The translations under genes and the position numbers were made by a program. Positions 49,276-61,577 of a DNA stretch of 64,000 nt are shown here, piece after piece. Source of the stretch: Gossypium raimondii (Eukaryota; Streptophyta; Magnoliopsida; Malvales; Malvaceae); the NCBI RefSeq assembly GCF_025698545.1, contig NC_068576.1, positions 57,634,094 to 57,698,093 of the forward strand, written 5' to 3'. The notes under the pieces are model-generated. The model had not been told where the DNA came from. It saw only the letters and a program-made list of their open reading frames with translations, and made no database searches. How positions within the stretch are numbered: position 1 is the stretch's first letter; the number at the start of each line of letters is the position of its first letter.

Positions 49276-50783
49276 GAATAAACAAAACAAAAATTCAACT
49301 ATTGATGGGTAAGTACATATTTAACCCTACTTAACCTCAAGTAACATGAAATTTAACAAATTAATTAGGTCACTTGCATAGTTTTGGAGATTGAATAATG
49401 AATAATATGATTACAGCAAAAAGGAAAAAAAAAAAAAGGTTTTTTATATATTGCATCTTTGTTATTTAAGTAAAGATATTGTTTTTTATAATGCAACAGT
49501 GAAAAGGCTGTTTGTGATTGTCTATGGACTAAGATAAATTGAGGAATGCTTTATTGAATTGAGTTAAAGAAATGGAATTTGGCAGGCCTCTTGGAATTTT
49601 GGTTAATCTATTGACAACACACAGAGGAATCACAGAGTTAGAGGATCGAAGCATTCCTCATCTTTCAACTTTTAATTTTTTTTTTTATTTTTTAGTATAA
49701 TTAATGTTTAATGATTATAATTAAGATGATATAGATAAAATTAACAAACTAATGAAATTATATAAAATAAAATAAATTTTCTAACAAAATTAAATGGCTT
49801 ATTAAAATTATTATTATTTAATTTTCACCGGTGGGGCATTGGTAAGAGTATATTTGCTTCACTGCAAAAGCAGCCTGGTAACTGCTATAAGTATATATTT
49901 GGAGACAAATTTGATGGTTGCTGTTCCTCTTTTGCAGTTATCTTACTGCCAAACAATGGTTTTTTTTTTTTTGGTTTGAAGTTTGCACGAATACTTCTTA
50001 TGTTATATTATATACAAAGACAAAGGACCAAATAAGCACAAGAAGTATATATATATATATATTTATTAAACTAGTTATCAACTATTGTAATCACTACAAT
50101 ATCAGATTATCATAGATTATTGTGAATTTACATGATTGTGTGTGGAATATGGTTTTGATTCATTAATTAATCAATAAAAAACACTATCAAAGGACAGTTT
50201 AAATTATTCAAGAATTGTAGAAAATTGCAAATGAATAAAAAGCTTTCACCTATATTTGTGAATTTTGATTGATACTTGGGAGGAAAGCAATCAAGTAGTG
50301 CCGAAATTTAGATCCTATTTCGATTGATTGCTATCATTTTTAATAAATATTACACATTTCAATTCCATCAATATTTTATTTTTGGACTATAATTGTTCAA
50401 TATTTTTAACAATATATGTTCTAAACGAAAACATATCAATTTAGGTTAAAATTTAATGTATCTATATTTATACTATTATTTAAACTTTTAACTAAATTGA
50501 TATCATAAGTCGATCGAAGACTAATACAATTAAAATTTTATTAAAATTTCATTGTTTTTATAAAGTAGTAAATATTAATAAAATCATATTCTTATCTTTT
50601 TACATTTTTATGTAAAATATTTTAGGATGGGATTTAAACTTATCCTTTTAACTTAAAACCTTTCAGCCAGAAGTTTTTGTAAATTTATATTATACATAAT
50701 CTAATATCCATTTGATTCTTGACCTTCCCGTATCATATTTTTGACATTTGTATAATTGATTTTTCCAAACAATATTGTCAAGC

Positions 50784-50981
50784 AAAACAGATTGATTATG
50801 TCACTAAAACTATTAATCTATATAAACTTATAATTTAAAAAAAATGTATAAGTAAATAATTTTATGTATAAGTAAATAATATAAGTAAATAATTTAAACT
50901 AAAACAGATTGATTATGTCACTAAAACTATTAATCTATATAAACTTATAATTTAAAAAAATGTATAAGTAAATAATTTTAT
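50784..50981. repeat. Tandem duplication with 117-base period
   Basis: The block AAAACAGATTGATTATGTCA begins at 50784 and again at 50901, and the copies stay nearly identical for about 80 bases. The junction contains three short ATAAGTAAATAAT units, which suggests slippage at that motif. Confidence 0.85.
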
Positions 50982-52417
50982 ACCAAGTACAGGTGGATTG
51001 TAAACGTATAGATAGGGAGGAGGAAGAAGATGAAGCATTAGCCGGGATCAAACCAGCTTCAGGTTGTAAGCAGAAGCATACGCTTAAAGCTGAGAAGGAC
51101 AGGCTTTGGCAAAGCCTTTAAGCAGGTCATAATTCAGCTTTTTTGTAGGGCCGAAAGAAGAATATATAGATAATTTGAATGATTTAAAACCAATCCCAAC
51201 CCATGTTCAAAGACTGAAGCATGCCCTTAATAAAGTTGAAAAGCGTAATGTTTTGTTTTGAGAATATCAGGCAAAATGCAAGCTGTCTTTAGAGTGTTAG
51301 GTTAGGTCTCAAGTAACATGTTATCACCATTTTTTTCTCTCAATCACTTTTAAGTTTGACTCTAATAAAGTCACCTCCCCACATGAACCGGGCTTTTCAT
51401 TCCACTTTCTCCTCTAGGGGGAAACCAAAGTAGTTTGATTGATTTGATGAAATGAAAAAGTGCATATTCTAGAAAATTTAAAAAGAAAAAGAAATATTCC
51501 GGAGATTCAAATCTTTTTAGCACCAAAACAAAGTCTAAAACCAAATGATCAAAAGCTCCCAGTATTTGATGTCTGCAGCAGTGTCTTTATCGATGCTAGC
51601 TTGCTCTTCATAGAATTATGTGTATATATAATTGCTGGGGCATGTTCATCGCCATGTTCTTTTTCTTCACTGTTTGATGTTTTATTTACCAAATTTGTTG
51701 CAAATTTAGTGTGACATGCCACATCATGTACAGTTGTTAAGCTTATGATCTACCACCCGGAATTTGTCTAGAACGAGAAGTTGTCAAATTTCAAATGATG
51801 CAAAAGATAGATGAGGGCAACAATATCTAGAACAGTACTATATAACAAATTTATGATAATAATAAAAACAACTAATGATGATCATAAGGTGGTTACTCAC
51901 TTCATCCCTAAATAATGGGGCTAGAATTTCAATTTTCGTTCATAAAAATGGGACATATTTTATAATTAGTCGTTTATTTTTTCGAAAAACACCCGCAACA
52001 AGAGAATATTGATTGATATAATATATATAACAGAAGCTAATTGAGAAAGTGGTGATATAATTGTTTTTTAATGATTAAGTTGTTGCTAAAATATCACAAG
52101 GAGGTCGGTTTATTTAGACCTCATTGAGTATTGTTGAGAGAGAAAGGAGGTAGGAGAAAGAAGCCGAGGTTCATGGTGGAATATTGCTAAAGGTGGAACT
52201 TATAACACCTTATACTTGATCCAAAAGTTGGTAGGATGCACAAGGCTGCATTGGTTACTAGAGTAATCTTATACAAAACTGAAATAATTGAATCGACATG
52301 CATACAACATATCTAAGTCATATTAATAAGAGTGTTAAGAGTAAAAAAAAAAAATGGTCAAACAAAAACGAGTTTTGAAATGATATTCAGGTCCAAAACA
52401 ACAAAAATAGAGAACAG

Positions 52418-52576
52418 GTATCGATACTTTAGTCCCTATGTACCAACACTTGCATTAGAAATTGCAATCAATTTAGCTCCAGGTGTCCAAGTACCGATAC
52501 ATAAATACAATGTATCGATACATAAATACAATGTATCGATACATATATAGATGTACCAACACTTTAGACCATGTTC
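52418..52576. repeat. TATCGATA palindromic short repeats
   Basis: GTATCGATAC-type palindromes occur at about 52418, 52513 and 52534, with partial versions (GTACCGATAC, GTTCCGATAC) nearby. Two units ATACATAAATACAATGTATCG are directly repeated at about 52499-52540. Confidence 0.7.
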
Positions 52577-52959
52577 CGATACAAGCCAAAATTTTCTGAA
52601 ATCATGTTATTATGTAATGGTGTTTTGGGCATGTTTCAATACAAACCATAATTCTAGGCATACATATTTTGGCAAGCCTTGATGACCCGATATTAGCACT
52701 AATTTTGTTGCTGGTGTAGCGTGCAACACTTTGGATCAATAGCATGGTGATGACCAATAATATTGTTAAATATTTTTTTTATTTTTTGCCACATGTCATT
52801 ATCTCGATGATTAACAGTGTCATGTCAAAGTATTTTAATGGTGTTAGTTAGGAACTTAAAAAAAGTATCAAATTAGCCTACAATAGATACTAGTTAGGTC
52901 TCAATAAAATTTGAACTGTCACGTAACAAACTGTCATGTTCAGATGCCTCCGCACATAT

Positions 52960-53290
52960 TACTTAAAACATAAATTTTTTTAAGAAATTAATAATTTCTA
53001 AAACATTTAATAATTACTAAAAACATGAAAGAATTTTAAAAAATGAAAAGATGCTGTGAAATTAAGTGATTCTTAAAACATGAAAATATTCTAAAAATTA
53101 AATAATTTTAAAACATTAAAGATAAGTTAAAAACATGAAAAATTACTTAAAATATAAAAGGCTTCTAAGAATTTAAATAATTAATATTAAAACATGAAAT
53201 GCCTTTAAAAAGTTAAGTAATTTTTAAAACATGAAATAATTACTTAAAAACTTAAATTATATTTAAGAAATTAAGTAATTTAAATTATAA
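52960..53290. repeat. Degenerate AT-rich array with TTAAAACATGAAA units
   Basis: The words AAAACATGAAA and TTAAGTAATT recur irregularly seven or more times across about 330 bases, at spacings of roughly 30 to 60. It looks like an old, diverged minisatellite. Confidence 0.55.
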
Positions 53291-53551
53291 CCTGCTAAAC
53301 AAGTTTCACCTCAACAAAGCTTCATAGTAATGAGCTCACCCTAGTACTCCCTTTCAACACTGAATAGAATCAAATCAACCCTCCAACATTTGAACATAAA
53401 TAAGAAGATTTTCTAGGACTTGTTCAGTGAAAACTGATGAATAATTTTGTGCTTCTAATTAAATTGTACAGACCTAAAGCTCGGTTCTTGTTCTTATTTA
53501 TGTTTCAAAGATCACATTGTTATGTTAGCTATACTCTAAATTACTACAAAA

Positions 53552-56500
53552 TCACTTGAATGCCATAGAAGGAATAGGGGAGTTACTTAAAGCAATTATA
53601 TTATCCTCTTTGGATCCATCTGAAGATGAGTTTGTAGCAGACAACATTCGCTTGAGCTGAGACCGTTGACAAACAATTCGACCATTGTTCCACCCAGGAA
53701 AAGAAAATGATGACGAAAAATTATCCTGCAGGAATCTATAGGCAGCCCTAGCAACTGGAATATCATGAGCAGTTGCGCATTTCTCCATCAGGCCCCGTCT
53801 GCTCAAGACAAAATGTTATCACTACTCAGAAGAAAACTTGAATCATAAACAGTACAGTACAACTGATTGTATAACTAGACGGGAAAAAGGGCATAAGCCG
53901 GAAAATGTAGCAGAAAATCTTCAAAACTATGTGCATTTTACTGCATTAATTATACACATTTCCAGTTTGTAATAGTGCATCACTTTTTCATAATCCATGA
54001 AAAGGCGAAGTTTGGCATGAAATAGTTGGCAAATATGCTCAATGTATATTATGCCTATCATATAAAAAGAGGTTACATCTAGACCTCATTTGGTTGTGTA
54101 AACAAGTTATAAAAAACAAATGCATACCATCAACTATGCTTACCATCTAGTCAAAACATTCTAGGTGCGCACAATAATGAGGAAAAGTCCTTCAAGATGG
54201 TTTAATCAAGAGTCAAGCAGGAAGAACAGAAATTAATGGTGGTACTGGTACCAGGGCAAGAATGACACCAATAACATCATCAAAAGAACATTAGAGGTGT
54301 TTATAGGCCTAGCTAGGTTAGGGTTCGGATCGGACACATGAACCTTCTAATGTTAACCCCACCCAAAAAATGGGTTCCAAATTCAGCTTAGACTTGCCCA
54401 GATTTGTATATGGGTAGTCTAAACGAGTTTAGACTATAATATGGTATTTATTCTTTATATGATATAAAGACCATATATACTTGTCCAAGCCTAACCCAAA
54501 AATTGTAGGTTTCAAGTTCTAATTAGATTTATCCATAATATTATATTTATTCCTTATATGATACAAATTACAATATCTATAAAGTAGGGGAGAGATCCAC
54601 TTGCACCAATAAAACTAAAGTAGTTTTACATCCTTTCTTATCTTTTGTATGATTAATATTTTAACAATCTAACAGTCATATTTCATATTCCATTCAGATA
54701 GATAATGCATGTCAAGTTTGAAGTAAATTAAAAGTTCTAACTATTTATTCTAGGTAGAGAACTTTCGACTGTTTAAGAAAATATCAATAAATATAGTATT
54801 TTAAATTGATATGATAGAGACATCGGACCAGTTCAAAATTTTACATGCATGACAAATATAGTTATATTAATAAATTCAACAGTTGAATCATGAAAAAAAT
54901 AAATCTTACAAAATGATACAAAAGGGTGTAAAAGTGGATCCTTCCCCTGTAAAGTAATATATTATATAATATAAAAAGGGCTAGGCCAGGCTTGTGCTTT
55001 CAATGTTTGGAGCCGAGACCAAGCCCCTTCCTTAAAAACCTAACTTTTTTGTCCAAACTCCTTTTTGAGTAACATTTTTATCCAAACCCTCTCAAATATT
55101 AGGCAGGCCTCGACCTTGGCCTGGTGGTGTTCCTAGGGACAGAAGTTTATAAAACAAGGATTTTAAGGCAAAGCACATTACCACTGTCCATTTAACCATA
55201 TATAAGTAATATTTAATCATTAACATTTTCATTTCATGCAGAATTTGATCACACCTCACTGGTGGATCTCTCTCAAATGTGAAGGATAGGAAAAAGATGA
55301 GTAGCATGGAGAATCTCACTTACGCAACAACCACAGTAGCAAGTTGAGGAAGATCATTGCCACTCAAAAACATCTCATGCAGATTGTTGAGCCAAATTGA
55401 CATTGATGTATAAGTGCCACCTTCCCACATCCTGTGAAATGACCAACTTCATTTGTCAAATAAGATTGACATGAAACCGGAAAGAAACAACTTTGAAAGT
55501 AAGTCCCATGATACCTGTGCACATCCACAGAAAATACAAGTTTGTTTTTACGGAAAAGTTCAGGGAATAGGCCTCTCTTTGTTGCTTCTTTGAGCACCCT
55601 TGCAGCTCGTTCTTTCTGACCAAGCCACCAAAGTGTTTCCAAAAGCGCATTATAGAACCTTATTCCAAAGCCATATCCTTCAGAGTTAAGTTTGTCAAAG
55701 ATGTACTCTACCATCTGCCAATTTCCATCATCATCAAAATCTCCTCTTATCATCTGCCCAATTACTTGATGAATATTTGACACTTTGTTCGCAAGCATGT
55801 CATCAAGTAACTTATAGGCATCATCCCACCTAAACACATTGATTTTAGGAAGATAAATTTACAAATAAGGAGAAAATTATTCTGCTACCAAAATGCTTGT
55901 ACACTTCACGAACTAATTGTATCTCAAGAATAAACAAAGATAAAATTTAACTCTAAGACACTATTTGTAGTTTTGTGACCATTACAAATTTCGACAATAT
56001 ATTCATGATAAGTTTCTGTAGTTTAACTTACACATATGGGGGCTCTGCCTCACACTTCCTTTTACATCACTAAATTTCAAATTTTATCCATTTCAAGAAC
56101 CTCATTATTACTCAAGGGCTAGTAGCAATGTTACTCAGACTCACATGGGAATGTCGAATATGATTACCTGTCCAGCACGGGTATGTCCAATTCTTTCTAA
56201 GTTTCTACAGGTATTTGGAGGCTTCTTGGAGGATATCTCTCCATATCCATGTTCGAAAATGTGTTGGACACAAGTGTCAGATATGGACACTTAAAGAAAA
56301 ACGAAGAATCATAGCAACATAGGCTAGTAATTTCTTAGCTTTAGTACTTGAGGTACTTTTCCAGGGTAAAATCCCTAAAACAAGTTTGTATTGGGTAGTT
56401 TCCTAAGAAAAGGAGGCCAATATTTAATAGAATCAAAACATCAATCTTAAAAATAAAAGATAGGTAATGGTCTGTTCCAAGATATTAATGCAATTGCCAG

Positions 56501-59208
56501 ATTGCCCTGCTTGTATGTCTATGCCCTGATACTCCCTCCTTCCTAGACTGCTATAGCATAAATATCATGTATATCACCTAGATGGTTGGGATTGGAGAAA
56601 GGCCAAAGATGGAGACACAGAATGATTCATTGGCCAATTTTTCGAGAATAATAAAGACCATCATACAATTCTAACCATGTGGCTCCTATTTTTGGGAAAA
56701 AAAAGGGTATTTTTCAAGATCATTGCGCCATTCTAAGCATGTGACTCCAAAAAAAAAAAAAAAGTTGGCATCTACCTATTTACGTATTTTTGCTAAAGCA
56801 ATTATCATGTCATCATAAAACATTTTCCTTGGATTCATTCTAGAAATTCCATCACATAGATAAAATAGTCCTACAATCACAAGAACTAAACTTCTAAGAA
56901 ACACTGACTGGAAAATAGCTGAGCACCTTCAGAGACCAAAGAGAAAGAAAGATGGAATACAGATGGATCGCTGATCAGCAGGATCACAGACAAGAAGAAA
57001 CAAGCTAATCTTTTGTCAAGACAGCAGAGATTACCTTGTATTCTTAACATGTCATTCTTGGTCTGTGATAGTCTTGTATTCTTAACATGTCATTCTTGGT
57101 CTGTGATACTGGAAAGCAATTATGAAAGACAATGGTTTGAGCAGTATATGGTATGGTAACAGCTGACCATTCTTACAAGTCAAGATCATCCTTACAGCTC
57201 AGGGAATTATGTGGCAAAATCATTCACAGTGATATACCAAGGTAGGTTATCTCTTTCATCAAATTTATTATTATATAGCTATTACCAAATGCAGGAGAAA
57301 AACAGACATTCATCATGAAATTACCCATAGACAGATAATTCTGCCTGTACACAACATAAATGGGGAACAAATTGCAGAATAGAGTGAAACTGACCTGTCA
57401 CACTTTGCATAAACAGCCAGCATCATGCAGTAGCTTGTGACACTGGGCAAAACTCCTAAAGCTTTGATTTCCTTGAATTGCTCATTGCTCTCATCACATA
57501 GGCCTGCAAAGCAATATACACTTAAAACTGCTTCAAGGGTTCGTTCATCAGGATCACATCTTGCCTTTTCCATCTCTACATAAGCCTTGATAGCATCCTC
57601 AAACTGGCCTCCTTGCCTATATGCTTCAATCAAAGCATTGAAGGAATCCCTGCTCTTTGCAATACCAGCCTCATTCATTCTAGACAAAATTGCTTCAGCT
57701 TCCTTATGCAATCCACCTCTTGCAAAAGTCTGAAGCAGTGAATTGTAAGTTTCAATGGTTGGTTTGCTCTCTACTTCATTCATTGTGTTAAAGGCAACTA
57801 GAGCTTCCTCATATAATGCTGCCTGTCCATAAGCCTCAATAACACCCGTATAAGCCCTGGAACTAGGTACTATCCCTTTTTCATTCATGTGAAGTAGAAT
57901 TTTCTTGGCATCCTCATGAAGACCTCCCTTCCCACAAGCAAATATCAAACCATCATAAGTCTTCATGTTAGGTTCAACATTCTCCTCCACCATATCATGA
58001 AACAATGTCACTACCTCCTTAAAATACCCACCCTCTCCAAAAACCTGTATCAAAATATTATAAGTAGCTGCATCTGGCTCTGTATTGCTAGCTTTCATCT
58101 CAAGAAAAAGTTCACGGACATCATCATACCGCCCATTCCTCCCATACAAATTCAACAAAATACTATAGGTACCTGCATTTGGCACACATCCTGCCGCCTG
58201 CATCTGCCTAAACACACCCATCGCCTCCTTGATTGACCCTGAGTTAGCATAAGCCTCTAACAACACGTTATATGACATGATATCCGGCAAATTCCCTCCC
58301 AACTCCATTTCCTTAAGTAACTCAGAAACCTTCTCCAGCTTTCCTAACTTCCCAAATGTCTCAACAAGATAACTATAAGTAGTTAAATCCGGCAATATCC
58401 CACCTTCATTCATATTCCTAAAAACCATTTCCGCCTCATTGCCTAAACCCCTATCAGCACAAGCACTAAGCAGAGTGTTATAAGTAACAATATCAGGTTG
58501 TATTCCCTCATGTCTCATTTCCGCAAACAACCCTAACAAACCCTCCCAATCCAACCCACCCCTTGCGCACGCATTAATCACGGTGTTATAAGTTAAGATA
58601 CTCGGCAGAACTTTGTCTTTCTTCATTTTGGCTAGTAATTCAAGAGAAACATCATACGCACCGTTCCGCCCGTAAGCATTTATCAATGCGGTGTAGGAGA
58701 AGACACTGCGGGGCACACCTTGGCTTGGCATTTCGTCGAACACTTCGCGACATTTATCAAGCAAGCCTTCGCGGCCCAAAAGACTGATCATGATGGTATA
58801 AATGTGTTCATTCGGCTTACACCATATCTGGCGCTGCATGTATTTGAAGAGTCGGAGGGACCGTTGCCAATCGCCGCGGTGAGCGAACTCTTTGAACACT
58901 AAAGCGAAGTCTTTTAGCGAAAGTTTGTTACGGAAGACATCCAGACATCTCGCGATGCTGCCACGTGGCGGGAGGCTGCTTAGCTTGTTGATTAGTGTTT
59001 CAACGTCGTAGCTGTACTTTCCTTTCTCTACTGTCACCGCCGGGTTTCCGAGGACAATCTCCCGAGCTTTCGCTCTGCATATTCCAGCGCCGCTGGAGTG
59101 GAAACTACGGTTGGTGAATATTCGAGAGGAAGAGAGTTGCCTCCGATTGATTGAAAGATTGGAAGGCTGTGTGAGAGCTATGAAGTTATTAGGTATTGAA
59201 ATTGCCAT
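53552..59208 (-). CDS. PTAC2: pTAC2, plastid PPR-SMR protein (4 coding exons)
   Basis: Coding exons in transcript order: 57395-59208, 55515-55829, 55324-55431, 53552-53798, all GT-AG, totalling 2484 bases and 827 residues. I start at ATG 59208 (MAISIPNNF); an in-frame ATG at 59232 would add eight residues. The N-terminus is Ser/Arg-rich and low in acidic residues, as in a chloroplast transit peptide, and is followed by GKYSYDVETLINKLSSLPPR. About 15 tandem 35-residue PPR motifs follow (SYTALINAYGRNG, TYNTVINACARGG and so on). A small MutS-related region near residues 700-800 contains FSFPGWNNGRIVCQRSQLKR. The protein belongs to the plastid-encoded RNA polymerase-associated complex and is needed for plastid gene expression. 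Two introns are about 1.5 kb. The C-terminus ends SIPSMAFK-like (PIPSMAFK), about 35 residues short of the Arabidopsis tail as I recall it. Confidence 0.93.
54290..55140. repeat. Possible non-autonomous element in the third pTAC2 intron
   Basis: The left part (54295-54370) reads AGGTGTTTATAGGCCTAGCT followed by GGTTCGGATCGG, and the right part (55108-55137) carries GGCCTCGACC and GGCCTGGTGG. The ends resemble GC-rich termini of small hAT-like elements enclosing AT-rich filler. Boundaries and unity of the block are uncertain. Confidence 0.3.
57035..57110. repeat. Two tandem 38-base units in the first pTAC2 intron
   Basis: The unit starting CTTGTATTCTTAACATGTCA occurs at 57035 and 57073 with no visible difference over its length, ending GGTCTGTGATA. 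It lies inside the intron and does not touch a splice site. Confidence 0.9.
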
Positions 59209-59587
59209 TTGAAATCTGGCATGTGCTAGCAAAAGTTAACCAAGTTTATCGAGGAAAATGGAGACGAAATTTGAGAGATTTTGATGGGAAGGTTGCTGAT
59301 GAAGAAGGTATGTTTGCTTCAACAAGGACACTTCGAGTTTTAGTGGATAACACAGCGGGGAGCGAATGCGATACTACCAAAAGCAATTAAATTGCACCAG
59401 AAGTCCCCCAGTTATGATTCACGTTCTAAATTGATTTTTAAGTTTTTGAGGTTATATCAATCATGTTTTTTTATTAGTGGAACCATAATTTAAAATTAAA
59501 AAAATTAAGAAAATTTTAAACTTCAAAGTTAAAAAAAAAAAATCAATTTACATGATTACTCAATCACGAATATAGCCTTCCCACATT

Positions 59588-59866
59588 TCAGTCCCAATTG
59601 AATCCCTTAAGCTGTGAACCAAGTTCTGGTTGTTTTGCTTCAAATGCAACTTCCATATCATGGGTATCAACAAGCATTATTGTTTGTTCCACCTCTTGTG
59701 TAGCCAATGATTCCTGTATTTATAAAATAGTCTCCAGTTCATACATTTTAAAAAGCATGTCATGTGGTTTCTTCCTATGGATGTAATGCAGTGCGCATGT
59801 TGCTAGTACCAATTTCGCTTGTGTTTGCAATAGGTAAGGAGGAGCCGACATCAAAATAGGGAACTT
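59588..59866 (-). pseudogene. PIF/Harbinger-type transposase relic
   Basis: Read on minus, one frame encodes FPILMSAPPYLLQTQAKLVL, then ATCALHYIHRKKPHDMLF, then a stop (TAA), and continues with ATQEVEQTIMLVDTHD and a QLKGFNWD end at 59588. The first part matches the C-terminal helix region of PIF/Harbinger (ALP1/HARBI1-like) nucleases, where an ACCALHNFIR-type motif is typical. Everything upstream, including the DDE residues, is missing, and the internal stop breaks the frame. The last 41 codons may instead be a separate exon, since a splice-acceptor-like TACAG precedes them. Confidence 0.5.
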
Positions 59867-60859
59867 TTTTTTTGAATCAGTAGTATTTCACAGTCACAGC
59901 AAGAAATGTGATTGATTAAATGACTAGACAATTTGATGATGATAACCACTAGGAAATTCATTTTTCTTGGGGACACCAAGATGCGGGGCAATGAAGCCCG
60001 GCAAAATTGCCTTTCTGGGCCCAACTTATTTGTTTCCTTGTCTGGTCCCATTGATCTTACAAACTCTAATTTTTGTCTCCTTATGATTTTGATAGGCTTA
60101 ATATGTAATTTACCATCTGAATTCGTTTAAAAATATTTAGTTGGTATTTAAATTTATATTCTATTACACATATTGCCCTAAATTATTAATAACTTTAATT
60201 TTTCAAGGGTTAACATGTAGTTTATCCCTTAAAATTGTCCATAAAATGCTTAGTTGATACGTGAATTTTCTAAAAAATTATATTTTAAAAAGATTTTTAA
60301 TTTTTAATTTACATCTGTCACATATCATACTAAAAGTCTATCACATGCCACTATAAGATTGGTTATCAGTGTCACATCAACACAAACTGATGATGTTAGT
60401 GCGATGGTACCAACTTGAGTGATGAAATACAAGTTCAGGTGTCAACTAAATACTTTTGGACAAGTTTGGAGGGCAAACTATATATTAATCCATTTTGATA
60501 TTATTGATTTTTTTAACTTTTTTTTTAGATATTAAAGTTTGAGAACTGATTTAGAATGTAAATCGTAGTTTAAGAATATTTGGTGCAATTTACTCAAAAC
60601 ATAAACCACACTACGACTTTGTTTGTTTGCCAGTTAAACATTTTTCGTAAAATAATTTCCTTATTTTACGGTGTTTGTTTGGTGAAAAATAACTCCTCAT
60701 GTAAATCATTCTCCAAAACACAAGAAAATGAGGCCTGGTTTAAAGAAAATGTCTTACCATTTTTTTTTCTTTCAGTAAGACATTTTTCAATCTTTCTCTC
60801 TTCACATCCCAACAAAGAAAGACCCTCTTCCCCTTCCCTTCATTGCGACTTCGACCCAG
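59867..60859. other. Spacer between the transposase relic and the FTA relic
   Basis: No gene recognised. AT-rich from about 60070 to 60780, then CT-rich up to the prenyltransferase fragment. Confidence 0.4.
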
Positions 60860-61271
60860 TGCTTGTGGCTAACATCTTCCCCCTTTCTACCTCTTCCTCA
60901 AGAAGATGGTCCTAACCCCGTCGTCCTCATAGCCTACAAGGAAGAATTATGTGAAACCATGGATTACTTCCGAGCTATCTACAAAGCCAATGAACGCTCC
61001 CCTCATGTCCTTTGCCTCACTCGACGAGCCATCCATCTCAATCCTAGCAATTACACTATAATTTTTTATACATATGTTTGTTTTTGTTGTTTCTTCTTTT
61101 AATGGCCTCTTTTTCGACTCTCAAAATCTGTAAATATTTGTTGTTTGTGGTGTTAATGAAGGTTTGGCATTTTAGTCGACTCGTGCTTGTAGCACTTAAT
61201 GTCGATTTGGACGAGGAGTTGGATTTTCTTCAACGGATTGCTAATTCTAACTCTAAGAACTATCAGTTTTG
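60860..61271 (+). pseudogene. FTA: Protein farnesyl/geranylgeranyltransferase alpha-subunit fragment
   Basis: Two pieces in exon order. The first, about 60860-61057, encodes LPLPQEDGPNPVV, AYKEELCETMDYFRAIYKAN, ERSPHVL and a tail ending NPSNYT. The second, 61162-61271, encodes [20 protein letters not shown] and ends NSKNYQFW. These match the N-terminal tetratricopeptide-like prenyltransferase repeats of the plant alpha subunit shared by farnesyltransferase and geranylgeranyltransferase I. The second piece has a normal acceptor (AAG before GTTTGG) and donor (GTAAGT). At the first piece's end the expected donor reads ATAATT instead of GTAATT. No ATG opens the first piece in frame. An LTR begins about 300 bases downstream and no further exons are seen up to the window edge. 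Conserved RR is changed to SR in WHFSR. Confidence 0.8.
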
Positions 61272-61577
61272 GTAAGTTTTATCTTTCAATTTAATTCATT
61301 CCTTCTGTTCATACATGAAGAAAAGTATTTTGTCTTGAAACTGATTCGTGGATTCTATTCATTTTGAGTCAATCCTTTGCTGATCATTTAGATGTTCATA
61401 ATGATTGGTCTTTGGGTGTTGAAGGATCACATCATACTTTTGTATCTATATCTTGATATATGACAAACACGAGTTTCAAAGTATTATTTAGAAAATGAAA
61501 AGTCCCCTTGTTTTCAATTGAGAATTTGTACGCTGGCATTGAGATCATGATTTCAAAATCTTATAAGTAAAACAATG

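Larger units (their letters stand above)
47421..53551. other. Repeat-rich spacer downstream of pTAC2
   Basis: No gene recognised over about 6 kb. Local content: a TA/CA dinucleotide patch at about 47638-47670, a GA-run at about 48347-48358, a palindrome-bearing AT-rich repeat at 48840-49275, a TA run at about 50049-50062, a 117-base tandem duplication at 50784-50981, TATCGATA repeats at 52418-52576 and a degenerate AT-rich array at 52960-53290. At 51020-51260 short frames hint at a decayed coding sequence, but I could not identify it. Confidence 0.4.

Noticed and set aside
51082-51123. Hairpin GCTTAAAG...CTTTAAGC considered as a microRNA precursor
   Set aside because: The stem is short, competes with a second internal hairpin, and contains no known mature microRNA.
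57916-58236. 106-codon frame on +
   Set aside because: Antisense to PPR repeats of pTAC2.
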